From Fragilariopsis cylindrus CCMP1102 (taxonomy: Eukaryota; Bacillariophyta; Bacillariophyceae; Bacillariales; Bacillariaceae), in assembly GCA_900095095.1 (NCBI GenBank), contig FMBT01000426.1:54817-118816 (forward strand): a stretch of DNA of 64,000 bases. The letters are read 5' to 3'. A model generated the notes under the pieces. It saw only the letters and a list, made by a program, of their open reading frames with translations. It had not been told where the DNA came from and ran no database searches. Made by a program: the position numbers and the translations under genes. Position 1 is the first letter of the stretch. Each line of letters opens with the position of its first letter. Shown here in pieces: positions 9,195 to 20,260 of this stretch.

Positions 9195-11159
9195 ATGACC
9201 GGAACATCATTCATCGGAACATCATCAGCATCAGGATCAGGATCAGGATCAGGCTCAGCATCAGGATCCGGATCAACGCAGTTTCGTCCATCTAAGATTG
9301 TGAATGGACGTTATAATAATCCATGGTACAAAAGGAATAACAAAGCCCAGATGCAAGCTACTAATAAAGTATTAGATGTCTCCTACATGAATGAAATTGA
9401 TGATCAGAATGTTTTGTTGGTATTACAAAAATTACGTAGTCGTGGAGTTGGAGTTGCTGCTTCGAAATCATCATCATCCCCTCCACGTTCCTCCCCATCT
9501 CGTGCATCCCCATCTCGTGCATCACTTCCTCCTCTTCCTTCTCCTCCTCGTCGAGGAGTACTACCGGTAGCAGCAGGATTGACACCACCTAGAGATACAA
9601 GAACAAGAACACGAGGGGGAGCTAGTAGCAGTACAATAAACCGTGATGCCCCACCATCTCCAATGTCTCTTGCTGCATCATCATTTAGTAGTAGTTCGGA
9701 TCAAGATCAGAATGATAACGTCATCATCATCAGTAGCAGTAGTAGCCCTACTAATAGCCCTACTACTACTAACGGTAATAACGCCCCAACAACAACAAAA
9801 CAACAACAACAAGAACAAAAACAGCAATCAAGATTAAGATCAAGATTATTAACAAGCTGTACCGGTACCGGCTGTAGTAGTCGTACTACTTATGCTGGCA
9901 ATAACAAAAACGCCTCAACAACAAAACAAAAACAAAAACAACCATCAAGGACATCAAGATTATTAACAAGCTGTACTACCGGTAGTAGTAGTAACAACAT
10001 AACTGCAACAAATCACCACAACAAAATCAAAATTCCAAAAACAATTTCATCCTCATTTCATGATATTACTAGTAATGTTAATATTGATTGGGAGAAGATA
10101 CGTAATTTTATTGTACAAATTAATTGTTTAGGAGAAGAAACCAAATTTGATGATTTAGATGAGGATGGTTTTGCTTCGTTATTAAGAGAAGAGGGTGGAC
10201 GAACATTTGATGAAACACTTCAAGGTGATGAAACACTTCAAGGTGGTGATTATGAGGATGACAATAATACGTTTGATGACAATACATTTGATGACAATAA
10301 TACATTTGATGACAACAACACGTTTGATGACAATAATACATATGATGATACGTTTGATGACATAACAGCATTATCTAGTTTGATTAATAATGTAAACCAA
10401 AACATAATGAATCAAGAAGCACACACACAAGCACATGCACACGCACAAGCACAGGATAGTATTGATAATGATAGCAAGTACCTTTACGCTGATGCTGATG
10501 CATACGGTGGTGACGCTAACGCTAATACTAATGCTACCAAGAAGGAGGTTGAAGTAGGAGTAGAAGGAGACGTCTTATTGTCATCTTCATTAGAAGAAGT
10601 AGAATTATCATCCTTCTTAACAACAAGAACAAGTTCCTACAAGGTATATGATAATGATGACCAGGAGCAACAGCAACAGCAGCAGCAGCAGCAACAGCTG
10701 CAGCAACAGGACGATAATGACCTCGAAGAACATATTATTAGACAAAAAATTGGATCAAATTTAAATTCATCATTAGAACAATTAAGATTATTGAATCCAA
10801 ATCCAAATCGAAATCGAAATCGAAAACAAAATAATGACAGTAGTAGGGATAATGATGTTCCACGATCATTAATAATTCTACCAGTAGTAAAAATATCTAC
10901 ACGAAATAATCATCCACTAGATGAAGTTGATGATAATGAGGATAATGGTTTTGATAATGGTTTTGAAGATCAGTACGATGATTCGTTTAGTTTATTAACA
11001 ACAGATATTGATATTACTGAACCACCTGTGTCGATATCATTGATGTCACCGTCGTCATACAATAAGACCAATACATCACCATCATCATCATCATTGTCTA
11101 ATAATAACAATAGTAAAAAGACTAGTAGTAGTATCTGGAGGAGGAAACTTTTCTTCTAA
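9195..11159 (+). CDS. Large low-complexity hypothetical protein (654 aa)
   Basis: The protein is intact, single-exon and dominated by low-complexity tracts: an N-terminal (GS)n/(AS)n block (residues ~10-27), Ser/Pro-rich segments (~90-180), Asn/Thr/Gln-rich segments, an acidic tandem repeat of DNNTFDD units (~355-390), a poly-Gln tract (~490-505) and a basic C-terminus (SSSIWRRKLFF). Non-repetitive segments that look folded or conserved are ~31-90 (FRPSKIVNGRYNNPWYKRNN through VLLVLQKLRSRG) and ~290-335. No catalytic motif, signal peptide or membrane helix is visible. Trinucleotide slippage has clearly shaped the gene. The ATG at 9195 follows an A-rich leader and is the first Met. Function is unknown. 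Confidence 0.65.
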   Translation: MTGTSFIGTSSASGSGSGSGSASGSGSTQFRPSKIVNGRYNNPWYKRNNKAQMQATNKVLDVSYMNEIDDQNVLLVLQKLRSRGVGVAASKSSSSPPRSSPSRASPSRASLPPLPSPPRRGVLPVAAGLTPPRDTRTRTRGGASSSTINRDAPPSPMSLAASSFSSSSDQDQNDNVIIISSSSSPTNSPTTTNGNNAPTTTKQQQQEQKQQSRLRSRLLTSCTGTGCSSRTTYAGNNKNASTTKQKQKQPSRTSRLLTSCTTGSSSNNITATNHHNKIKIPKTISSSFHDITSNVNIDWEKIRNFIVQINCLGEETKFDDLDEDGFASLLREEGGRTFDETLQGDETLQGGDYEDDNNTFDDNTFDDNNTFDDNNTFDDNNTYDDTFDDITALSSLINNVNQNIMNQEAHTQAHAHAQAQDSIDNDSKYLYADADAYGGDANANTNATKKEVEVGVEGDVLLSSSLEEVELSSFLTTRTSSYKVYDNDDQEQQQQQQQQQQLQQQDDNDLEEHIIRQKIGSNLNSSLEQLRLLNPNPNRNRNRKQNNDSSRDNDVPRSLIILPVVKISTRNNHPLDEVDDNEDNGFDNGFEDQYDDSFSLLTTDIDITEPPVSISLMSPSSYNKTNTSPSSSSLSNNNNSKKTSSSIWRRKLFF

Positions 11160-11631
11160 GTGTCAAATGCACACACACGCACACACGCACACACACACAC
11201 AAAGTTTACTGTAATACTACATTTCAGTACATTACGGTACGTGCATCAATACTAAGAATACTGTATAAAAATACAATGCAATACAATACAATAATACAAA
11301 TAAAATGAAATAAAGTAATGTAAATCAAACGAAACTAAAATATGCCCATATATCATACTGTAGTCCTATTATTTAGACCTATTATAAATAGATACATACA
11401 TGTATCATAACGTCTCCATGTCCGCCAGCACACAAGACAGTTTACTATTATATTATAAATTTTATCTTTTTTTCTCCCCCCTTTTTCTTTATCTACGGCT
11501 GTTCAAATATAATTTAGTAGATACAGTACGTCCTATACCGTATGTCATTTATTTTTTCACATTTACCTTCCCCTGCCACCACTCTCCTCGCTCCTATAGT
11601 ACTCGTTGATTGATGGATTCGTTTCTTATTT
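11160..11631. other. Convergent intergenic spacer with (CA)n tract
   Basis: This spacer lies between the convergent genes at 9195-11159 (+) and 11632-12837 (-). A (CA)n tract at about 11168-11202 starts 10 bp after the plus-strand stop. Nothing else is recognisable. Confidence 0.6.
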
Positions 11632-11704
11632 CTAAATCAATTCCGGCGTTGATCCGATACATACTGTTCCCTTTGTTGTACAGTGAGATATATAAGGATT
11701 TGAA

Positions 11705-11737
<33 letters not shown>

Positions 11738-12837
11738 TCGTTGTCAGCATTCAACAGGCCAACCAATTCTTTGTAGTCTTCTTCCGGTCGATTCAGACCT
11801 AATTTGGTCCTCAGTGTTTGTAATTCAGGAATGTGTTTAGGATCATCTCCACGAATTACTGCACCCCGAATTGCTTTTGCATATGGCTTGTGATACTTAT
11901 TCAGAATTCGTAGCTGTTTACATTCACCCCTGTGATTGTGTTCGTTCCAATGCAAGGTCTGACAAGTTTCGCTGCAATAACAATGAAAGCTACACCCCAT
12001 GCATTGTTTGAGTGTTAATGTATTAGTATCTATTTTCATGCAAATGAAACAAGATGTTCCGATTTCTTTTTTTAAATTCTTTCTCCTTTCTATTGTAGTA
12101 AGAGGTATATCTGGATTCATTGATGTTATTATTCTCCCCCAGTAATCTCCTAAAGCAGTAGCATCTATGCTGTATTCAGATCCTTCACAATAACAATTAT
12201 TATACAGATTTGCCATACAACCGGTATGGCCCCGAATCGCACCCTCTAAAAGCCAAGGTAAGCGTAAGATCATATTACCTTGCTTATGTATACTATGACC
12301 CCTGGCGTACTCCAACATACAAGGAACGCATCCAGTTTCAGCTGCTCCACGTTTGAATGCATCGAGTGCTGAATCAAAACGTTCTACTTCAAGTAATCCA
12401 GCACCCACTTTATGAAAGTGAGACTTTGGAAATGCATTGTTATTATCATCACTTTCGGTTTCTTTGTTTGTACTTGATCTCGGAAACTGACGGTCGTCCG
12501 GAGGAGGAATTATGATTGCTGGTGCTACTGTTTTTGTGGCAGTTGCCGTAGCAGCTGCAACCGACAGTAGCGGTGGATTGTTTTTAATTTTGTCCGGAGG
12601 AACAATAATTGCTGCGGGAGCTGGTGCTACTGTTTTTGAGGCAATTACCGTAGCAGCTGCAACCGACAGTAGCGGTGGATTGTTTTTAATTTTGTCTGGA
12701 GGAACTATGATTGCTGCGGGAGCTGGTGCTCCTGTTTTTGTGGCAGTTGCCGTAGTAGCTGCTGCAACCGACAGCAGCGGTTGTGGATTGTTTTTAATTT
12801 TGCGTTTCTCTTCTCGTAATTTTTGCTTTCGTCCCAT
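11632..12837 (-). CDS. MYND-type zinc-finger protein with Sel1/TPR-like middle
   Basis: The 401-residue protein has a C-terminal MYND zinc finger at residues ~263-306: CFIC, then QCMGC, HCYCSETC and a final HNHRGEC supply the Cys/His ligands in MYND order. MYND fingers usually mediate protein-protein contacts. Residues ~140-220 (LLEVERFDSALDAFKRGA through LLEGAIRGHTGCMANLYNNCY) resemble the short helical repeats found before MYND fingers in the large diatom MYND family. The N-terminus has three tandem ~34-residue copies (residues ~13-48, 49-82, 83-112) of KIKNNP-PLLSVAAAT...APA-IIVPPD. A run of 12 Asp sits near the C-terminus (~375-388). It is a single exon starting at MGRKQKLREEKRK, a basic start that could favour nuclear location. 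The MYND call is firm; the cellular role is unknown. Confidence 0.85.
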
Positions 12838-13379
12838 ATTTTAGAAATAAAACTGATGTTATATTACGGTATTGTTGCTCTCTTCGTTCTCGCTATAGAA
12901 ATACCTGTATTTCTTGCTGTGTTGCTTGTTGTGCCTTAATTATATAAGTGATGGATGTACAGTAGAGGATGCTACTATCAATCAAGTTTAATTTTTTGTG
13001 AGAATGGATTTTGTTTGAAAGTGGATTGATTGATTGAGAAAGGAACTAACTTTCGGTAACTTGTTAACGGTAACGCTAATTCTCAAATTTGTATCACGAG
13101 AGGAAAGCCTTTTATGTTTCTTTTATTTCAAAAAGCCACGAAAATAATAAGACAATCTTAAATCACCCATCCCCCCCTTTACTTGATGATTGATGACGTC
13201 AATGTAAAATAATTGTACAAAATACTAGTTTCATAGTACAGTACTGTAAGTAATTACCGTATATCATTCCACTTTATTAAATATATATCAGCAGCACACC
13301 ATCCACTGCCAGTCCACATTCAGTGAATCGACGCGCCTCCAGTTTCTTGTTTTTTTCTAGCTTCTGATCCAAATATTAT

Positions 13380-13590
13380 CTATGGATGTTATAATCTGTT
13401 GGGTCCATTTTACAAACTAAAAATTGATCTACACCTTGTCCGCGACAAATAAGTAAAATATTTATTTTTCTCAGAGGTTCATTTTTGTGGAGAGGGATAC
13501 CACGTGACGGTCATTGATTTTAATGTTTATGGATGTTATAATCTGTTGGTCCATTCCTTGTCCACGACAAATAATGAGTAAAATATTTTA
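13380..13590. repeat. Two-copy direct duplication
   Basis: TATGGATGTTATAATCTGTTG followed by GGTCCATT, CTTGTCC-CGACAAATAA and AGTAAAATATTT occurs at 13380-13463 and at 13528-13590. The first copy carries an extra ~24 bp between the second and third motifs. Confidence 0.8.
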
Positions 13591-14366
13591 TGTCATAATC
13601 GACATGAAATATTTTATTCGATGGGATTCCATTGATAAATCTTTTCATCATTATTCTTAATGCACTGATAAATCTTTTTTGTATGAAAGCTTTTAGTCCT
13701 ATATACGGACAATTCCGATTATTATTTTATATAAAGGTCATTTGGTATTTTTATCTGTATTTAATAGGTTATATACTTATTCCTCCGTAATGACATTTAT
13801 ACATACAAAGAACATATTTAAGCAAGAAAAAACTAAATGCATCTCCAACGGAGTTGTTTGTACTCACAATTTTCATAATATTCCTACAATATACCGTATA
13901 ACAGGTTCAAACGTTGATTTATGCACATGCATGCATATAGCATGCATCCCCACTTTCGATACGATTGATTCAATTTTTCAATGTATTTTTGACAGATGTT
14001 TCTTGTAAATACTCTTTTGAGTTAACTACAGTACGTACACCTCTACGATACATAATGATACATGAACAATAATAATGCATTAACATTCACAAAAAGAAAG
14101 AGCTGCGAACATAGACATATTCAACAGCCCACGACACAAGGTCAGGATCTAAACGACAAGATACAAAATACATGCAAATTGCAAATACCGGTAGCACAGT
14201 ATTACGTTATCTGTCTACAAATACTATACTATACTTATCTCATAAAATCGAAGTTTAATTTCTTCTAAACCATCTATTTTAGGTAAGTCTCAAGACGTCT
14301 CCGTTTGTGCTCTTGTTTGTGTTTGTGTTTGTACGAAAGAAAGGAAGCGGATGAGTGAGATTGATT

Positions 14367-14368
<2 letters not shown>

Positions 14369-14402
<34 letters not shown>
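14369..14402 (+). repeat. (GA)n tract upstream of metalloprotease gene A
   Basis: A perfect (GA)n run of about 34 bp lies ~700 bp upstream of the start at 15104; a second GA-rich stretch follows at 14530-14562. A (GA)n tract in the same gene-relative orientation precedes the paralogous gene on the other strand, at 22928-22952. Confidence 0.9.
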
Positions 14403-14405
<3 letters not shown>

Positions 14406-15103
14406 GGTGTGTGAAAATGTTCTAAGTGGTGGTCACGTGAGAGAGACAGAGAGAGAGAAAGACGATTCGATTCTTTTTGACCCGGTTTCTCGTTACAGTC
14501 AATCGCCCTTGCCCCTCCAATGCTTGACAGCGAGAGAAGAGAGAGAGAAGAGAGAGAGAGGGGGGTTTACCTCTTGATACAAGATCGGAGACCTCCTCTT
14601 TGAATTCGAGTGGATGATTTATTCATTCGATTCTTCGATTCATTCACGCACTCGCTACACTACACACTTTCCGCGCACCGTCCGTCATAATCTGTTTTTG
14701 ACAGCTGTTTTTAAACAGGCAGCTATTCAGTTCTTTGTACGAAATAGTACAAAGTACAGTACGAGAAGTTTGACAGATAGGAATTTTCTTATTTAACTAA
14801 ATGACCGATCTGCGCTTCGTTCGCCTTCGACAAACAAATTTGTGTACTACAAAACGTGGCACAGAGTCATCATTCGTCTCATTCTTTTTTTTTTGTGCGC
14901 AACATTTTCACAGCTCTTCTTGCTTTAAATTAAAACAAATTCAATTCAAACCAATCCAAACGAAAAACCAAACGAAACGAAACCAAATCAAACCAATTCC
15001 AGTTTTAATCCAATCCACTTTAATTTCAATCGAATCGAATCGAATCCAATCTTTCAATTCACTTCAAATTAATCCAATCGAATTGTACAGTCACAAATTC
15101 AAA

Positions 15104-18100
15104 ATGAAACTCCTTTTCGGTTCCTCCCTTCTTCTTGTTGCTGCTGCTTTCGCTATCGTCGATGTGACGATGGTGGAAGCATCGGCATCCATCCGTGGAC
15201 AACAACACCAACAACAACAACAACAACAACAGCGTAGTCATCGTCGTCTTTCACTCCCTTCCGATACAGAATGTATTCCATATTTAAAAGATACACAATG
15301 GCCAGATGGACGGAAAGATGAGAAATGGGGATGTGCATTTGCATTAGAAGATGCAACATTATTGGAGGCAGGTCTATCATCTGTAGATGATATAATTGAT
15401 ATTGATTCGGTAACAACAAATGAAGAATTAGATGAAACTGGTATCATGTCAGGTGCAGCTGTACTTAGATCATCATCACTTGTGATTGAACAATCTATTG
15501 AAACAGGTGAAATGAAATTAATCGTTCCAGTCTCTACATTATACGAAGTAACAGTATTACCAGAAGATGATCGTAGACACTATAAAGCAAGACGTGCAAG
15601 ACGCAGAGCGTTACGAGTACAACAACAATCCGGCGGTGGAACACAACATGATGGGAAACGCAATCTTGCTTCATCAAATGGAGTGCTAGAAGCTCTTGTG
15701 ATTCGTGTACGAGCAAATAATAATGATGATCTTCAACCAGCATCAGAGATGCAATTATATGATGATATATTTGATGATGCAGTTTGTTTACGATCACAAT
15801 ATGCTGAATGTTCGAAAGGTCAATTAATTATTAATCCAGTATCTGAATATGGTTCAACAGTTGCTGATAGTACATTCAATACCAATACAACTGGTATTGT
15901 TACTATTGATATTGATATTAATAATCCATCTAGTAAGGATGCACTACAAACTTCGGCATTATCTGCTGCCATAAATAAATATGGTCCATTATCTGACGTC
16001 GCAGATTTGGTGATATTTTGTCAACCACCAGGAAGTGGTAATTGGGTCGCATATGCCTACATTAATGGATATCGCAGTTTTTATAATGATTTTTGGTGTC
16101 AACGTGTGAGTGCACAAGTTCACGAGATTGGACACAATCTTGGTTTAGGTCATTCGAATAGTCCAACACAAGCATATGCGGATGTAACTGGTACGTACAA
16201 TGATTTGTTTCTCTCTCTCTCTCTTTCTCGAACGTCCTTGTCTCTCTGTTCTCTTTTTTCCCACTCCACTTCACTTCACTTCACTTCCGGTCTAACAAAA
16301 TATCCTTCTTCTAACTCTCTCTTTCTCTCTCTCTATCTTTCTCCGTCCTTCATTTTACTGTAAACACTCATAATCAACGATTCGATTCATTACCTCAATG
16401 AAATGAAACAATCACCGCCACGTCTTCCGTCCGTCCGTCCGTTGATTCGATTCGATTGCCTACTGTACCGACCTCGAAATTTATTACTCGACTACTCATC
16501 TTTATTCTCTTCATACGTATACGTGTACACTATATTTATCTTACTATACTATTAATAGGTATGATGGGATATTCATATAATCAAGACGATGGACCCCAGA
16601 AATGTTTTAATGCAGCTAAAAATTGGCAGTTAGGTTGGTATAATAATCAGAAAGAATCGTATAATCCAGTAGCCGCTCAAAATATTGATGGATCAAAAAG
16701 TTTTACTATGAATGGTGTAGACGAGTACAAGACAGGACCGTCGGATAGTAATGGTGAACTTATTATACTTCGATTGGAAAATGGATCGAATGGTCAAAAT
16801 GATTACTATATTGGTTATAATCGTGCTAGGTATGTAAAATGGAATATAATCTAAAGAAGATCGGATGCGAATACAAAGAAGCTTATTATAACCCGTTATT
16901 GTACTGGCATGGTACCCGTTACGTTCTGTTACCAGCTCGAATCGAAATTGTACTTTAACTCCGTACACATACCCATTCCATCTCATTCTCTCACACATAC
17001 ACATATTCTATCTCATTCTCTCGCACGCATTTATCTATATATCTCATTTTATCTATACAATACAGTGGTCCCAATCGTGGAACAAGTTCAGATGCTAATG
17101 AGATTGTTATTATACAAAAACCAAGTGGGGGTCCTAACAATTATGGCGAATCAACTAAAGTTAGTGCATTATCTTTTGGACAATCTTATGTAATAAATAG
17201 TTATAAAAATTCACAATATGATGTTCGGATTAATTTCGTCGAGCAAACAACTGATTTACGTAATGCAACAATAACGGTTAGTAGTGAAGAGGGGCCACCC
17301 GTAATAGCATGTGCTGGTAATAAAGGACAGTTTACACTTGTTATTTATACAGATAATTACGGAGAAGAAACATCTTGGTCATTGGAAGAAACTTCCTCAA
17401 ATACTGCAATTGCTTCCGGGTCAGGGTATGGAGGTAATACTGAAAATGTTATTGATTATCGTACAACAGGATATGAAGATACATTCTGTTTAACACCTGG
17501 TTCAAAATATACCCTTAAAGCTTATGATAGTTATGGCGATGGTATGTGTTGTAATTGGGGGGAAGGTTCTTTCAGTGGTCTGGTAGATGGAGTAGAAATA
17601 TTTTCTAATAATGGTGAATTTGATTTTTCTACTACTCAAACATTCACTGTTCCTGATGATTCACCATCAGAGTTCCCAACGTTTTCACCGACTGATTCGT
17701 CCACAGAGACTCCTGTCATCATGGCCAGTGATTCACCGACTGGATCGCCGACTGGTAGTCCTGTCATCATGGCTAGTGATTTACCAACTTCGGCACCAAC
17801 TTCGGCACCAACTTCGGCACCAACTTCGGCACCAACTTCGGCACCAAGTAATGTCCCAAGCACTTCGCCTACCACATCTCCCACTGCATCGCCTACAGCA
17901 TCGCCTAGTTTTGCGCCTAGTTCTGCACCAACTTCGGCACCAAGTAATGTCCCAAGCACTTCGCCTACTACATCTCCCACTGCATCGCCTACAGCATCGC
18001 CTACAGCATCGCCTACAGCATCGCCTACAGCATCGCCTACAGCATCGCCTAGTTTTGCGCCTAGTTCTGCACCAACTTCGGCACCAAGTAATGTCTCAAG

Positions 18101-19310
18101 CACTTCGCCTACTACATCGCCTACAGCATCACCTACAGCATCGCCTAGTTTTGCGCCTAGTTCTGCACCAACAGGATCACCAAGTAATGTCCCAAGCACT
18201 TCGCCTACTACATCTCCCACTACATCACCTACAGCATCGCCTAGTTTTGCGCCTAGTTCTGCGCCTAGTTCTGCACCAACACGATCACCAACTGATAGTC
18301 CTGTCATTATGGCTAGTGATCCACCGACTAGATCACCAACTGGATCACCAACTGATAGTCCTGTCATTATGGCTAGTGATTCACCAACTGATTCACCGAC
18401 CAATACGCCCACAGATAGTCCTGTCATCATGGTAAGCAATCCTCCGACCAATTCGCCCACAGATAGTCCTGTCATCATTGCAAGCAATCCTCCGACCAAT
18501 TCGCCAACTGAAAGTCCTATCATCATGGCAAGCGATCCTCCGACCAATTCGCCCACGGATAGTCCTGTCATCATTGTAAGCAATCCTCCGACCAATTCGC
18601 CCTCAGATAGTCCTGTTATCATTGCAAGCAATCCTCCGACCAATTCGCCCACAGATAGTCCTACGTCACCCGTAGGTGCATGTGATGGTAATAAAGGACA
18701 ATTTACACTCGTGATTAAGACAGATAATTATGGAGGAGAAACATCTTGGTCATTAAGAGAAACTACCTCAAGTACTGCAATTGCTTCTGTACAACCGTCT
18801 TTGTATGCAAGTAATACTGAATATACAATTGATTACCGTACAACAGGATACGAAGATAAATTCTGTTTAACACCTGGTTCAACATATACCCTTGTAGTTT
18901 CTGATGCTTATGGTGATGGTATGTGTTGTGGCTATGGATTAGGTTCTTTTAGTGGTCTGGTAGATGGAGTAGAAATGTTTTCTAATGATGGTGAATTTGA
19001 TACATCTACCAATCAGACATTCACTGTTCCTGATGGTGCACCATCCGAGTTCCCAACGTCATCGCCAACGTCATCACCAACTGATTTCCCGACTTTTAAC
19101 CCAACAGTAATTGAGGATATTTGTGCGGATAAAGACAATTTTCGATGGAAAGGAAAAGAAAATCGTGACTGTCAGTGGTTACGAAGAAAGAAGGGTAACA
19201 AACGTAAGAAATTATGTACCAGATTTGGAAAAGTTGGTGGTGAAAAATTAAGAGTGTATGAATGGTGTCCAACAACATGTGCAACTGTTGATTTGGGTGC
19301 TTGTACATAA
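15104..19310 (+). CDS. Secreted M11 (gametolysin-like) zinc metalloprotease with PT-rich linker, copy A
   Basis: I model three exons, 15104-16190, 16559-16829 and 17066-19310, giving about 1200 residues; both introns are GT-AG and restore the frame. A signal peptide (MKLLFGSSLLLVAAAFAIVDV...VEA) is followed by a Gln run and a propeptide with basic processing sites (KARRARRRALR and KRNLASS). The catalytic motif HEIGHNLGLGHS at residues ~340-351 is the HExxHxxGxxH zinc site of gametolysin-type peptidases; the Met-turn MMGYSY begins exon 2. Downstream come a GNKGQFTLVI-type domain (~536-648), a PT-rich linker (~650-987) of SPTASP and SAPT repeats, a second copy of that domain (~991-1110), and a Cys-rich basic C-terminal module (~1135-1200) ending WCPTTCATVDLGACT. 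Gametolysins digest cell-wall proteins in algae; that role here is inferred. The gene converges on paralog B at 20261-22575. A longer frame runs upstream to 14801, but only the Met at 15104 gives a signal peptide. Confidence 0.85.
17786..18290 (+). repeat. Coding minisatellite (12-bp units) in the PT linker
   Basis: Within the metalloprotease linker, 12-bp units such as CCAACTTCGGCA (PTSA) and CCTACAGCATCG (PTAS) are arrayed in tandem. They are nested in longer ~110-160-bp units that begin with GCACCAAGTAATGT and contain TTTTGCGCCTAGTTCTGC. The array is in frame throughout. Confidence 0.9.
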
Positions 19311-19413
19311 TAAGATATATTGAAACTAAAAACGAAGAAGACGACGAAAGAAGTAACAACATATACATACATACATACTATAATGCATTGTCATACATAT
19401 GCATACACCAGCA

Positions 19414-19446
<33 letters not shown>

Positions 19447-20260
19447 TCTACATGGTCCTACATAACACATACACATATATACAAAGAGGGATAACGGAAT
19501 GAATAATTAAAGAATACATAACTCATATGTAATACATATTAATATTACCTCACAACCTATTCCATTTATTAATTTATTTACCTAGCTTTTAATTTTATTC
19601 TAGTCTGCTATTGATTCGTTGACTTAACTATCTTTGTACTATCTTTGCATTCTGTGCATTCTTAAACATAGTGTCGTAATTGTCATTATTATTCTCTAGA
19701 CTTGTACAACTACATTCTCTCGAGCAACTGGTGGTGTCTGATTATTCTGACTTTTATCATCTGTTGAGTTAACTAATACGAGAGGGTAATTTCTTATTCA
19801 TCGAAAGGGGATCTGTTTGGATGCTACTAAACCGTTGGTCTAACACTTGTCGTCATATACTCATATAAGTACCCTTTAATATGCAACATTATGTACGTTC
19901 GATATCGTTATGACTACCCATTTCTATAGGATGTATGTTCGTTTTACTTTTAACTTTGTTTCCTTATTTTACCTTTTCATTACATTATTCCCAAGTTGTG
20001 AACCTTCAGTTTTTATATTGTTTCCTATTTACATTGTTCTCTACCGTCAGCTATTGGTCTGACATTGTTTCTTGCCATCTGCTATTGTTCTTCATATAGA
20101 ACAACACTTCTCACTTCAATGCTACACTTCTCATTTCAGTGTTCTCATTTCATGTTCAGTGTTCTCATTATGTGTTCTCATTCAGATCGTTCGAGAGGTC
20201 AGTTCAGACGCGCGTTATTTCATTCGTGCCAACATCATATTCGTCTCCTTCTATTTAAAT
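19311..20260. other. Convergent spacer between the two metalloprotease genes
   Basis: This 950-bp tail-to-tail spacer contains an (ACAT)n stretch near 19360-19377 and an (AT)n tract at 19420-19446. No gene is recognisable. Confidence 0.6.

Larger units (their letters stand above)
12838..15103. other. Intergenic/upstream region of metalloprotease gene A
   Basis: I find no supported gene in this 2.3 kb. It contains a partial direct duplication (13380-13590) and two GA-rich tracts (14369-14402 and 14530-14562). The last ~170 bp before 15104 are a string of CCAAAC/AATCGA-type motifs, presumably the leader of the metalloprotease gene. A reading frame open from 14801 reaches the true start, but that upstream part is C/A/T-simple sequence and looks non-coding. 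Confidence 0.5.

Noticed and set aside
14801-15103. Upstream extension of the metalloprotease A frame
   Set aside because: The sequence is C/A/T-simple leader; only the Met at 15104 gives a signal peptide like that of paralog B.
17636-18652. A 338-codon minus-strand open frame rich in VGE/VGD/LGA repeats
   Set aside because: It is the antisense of the PT-repeat linker of metalloprotease A; the 12-bp repeat keeps several frames open.
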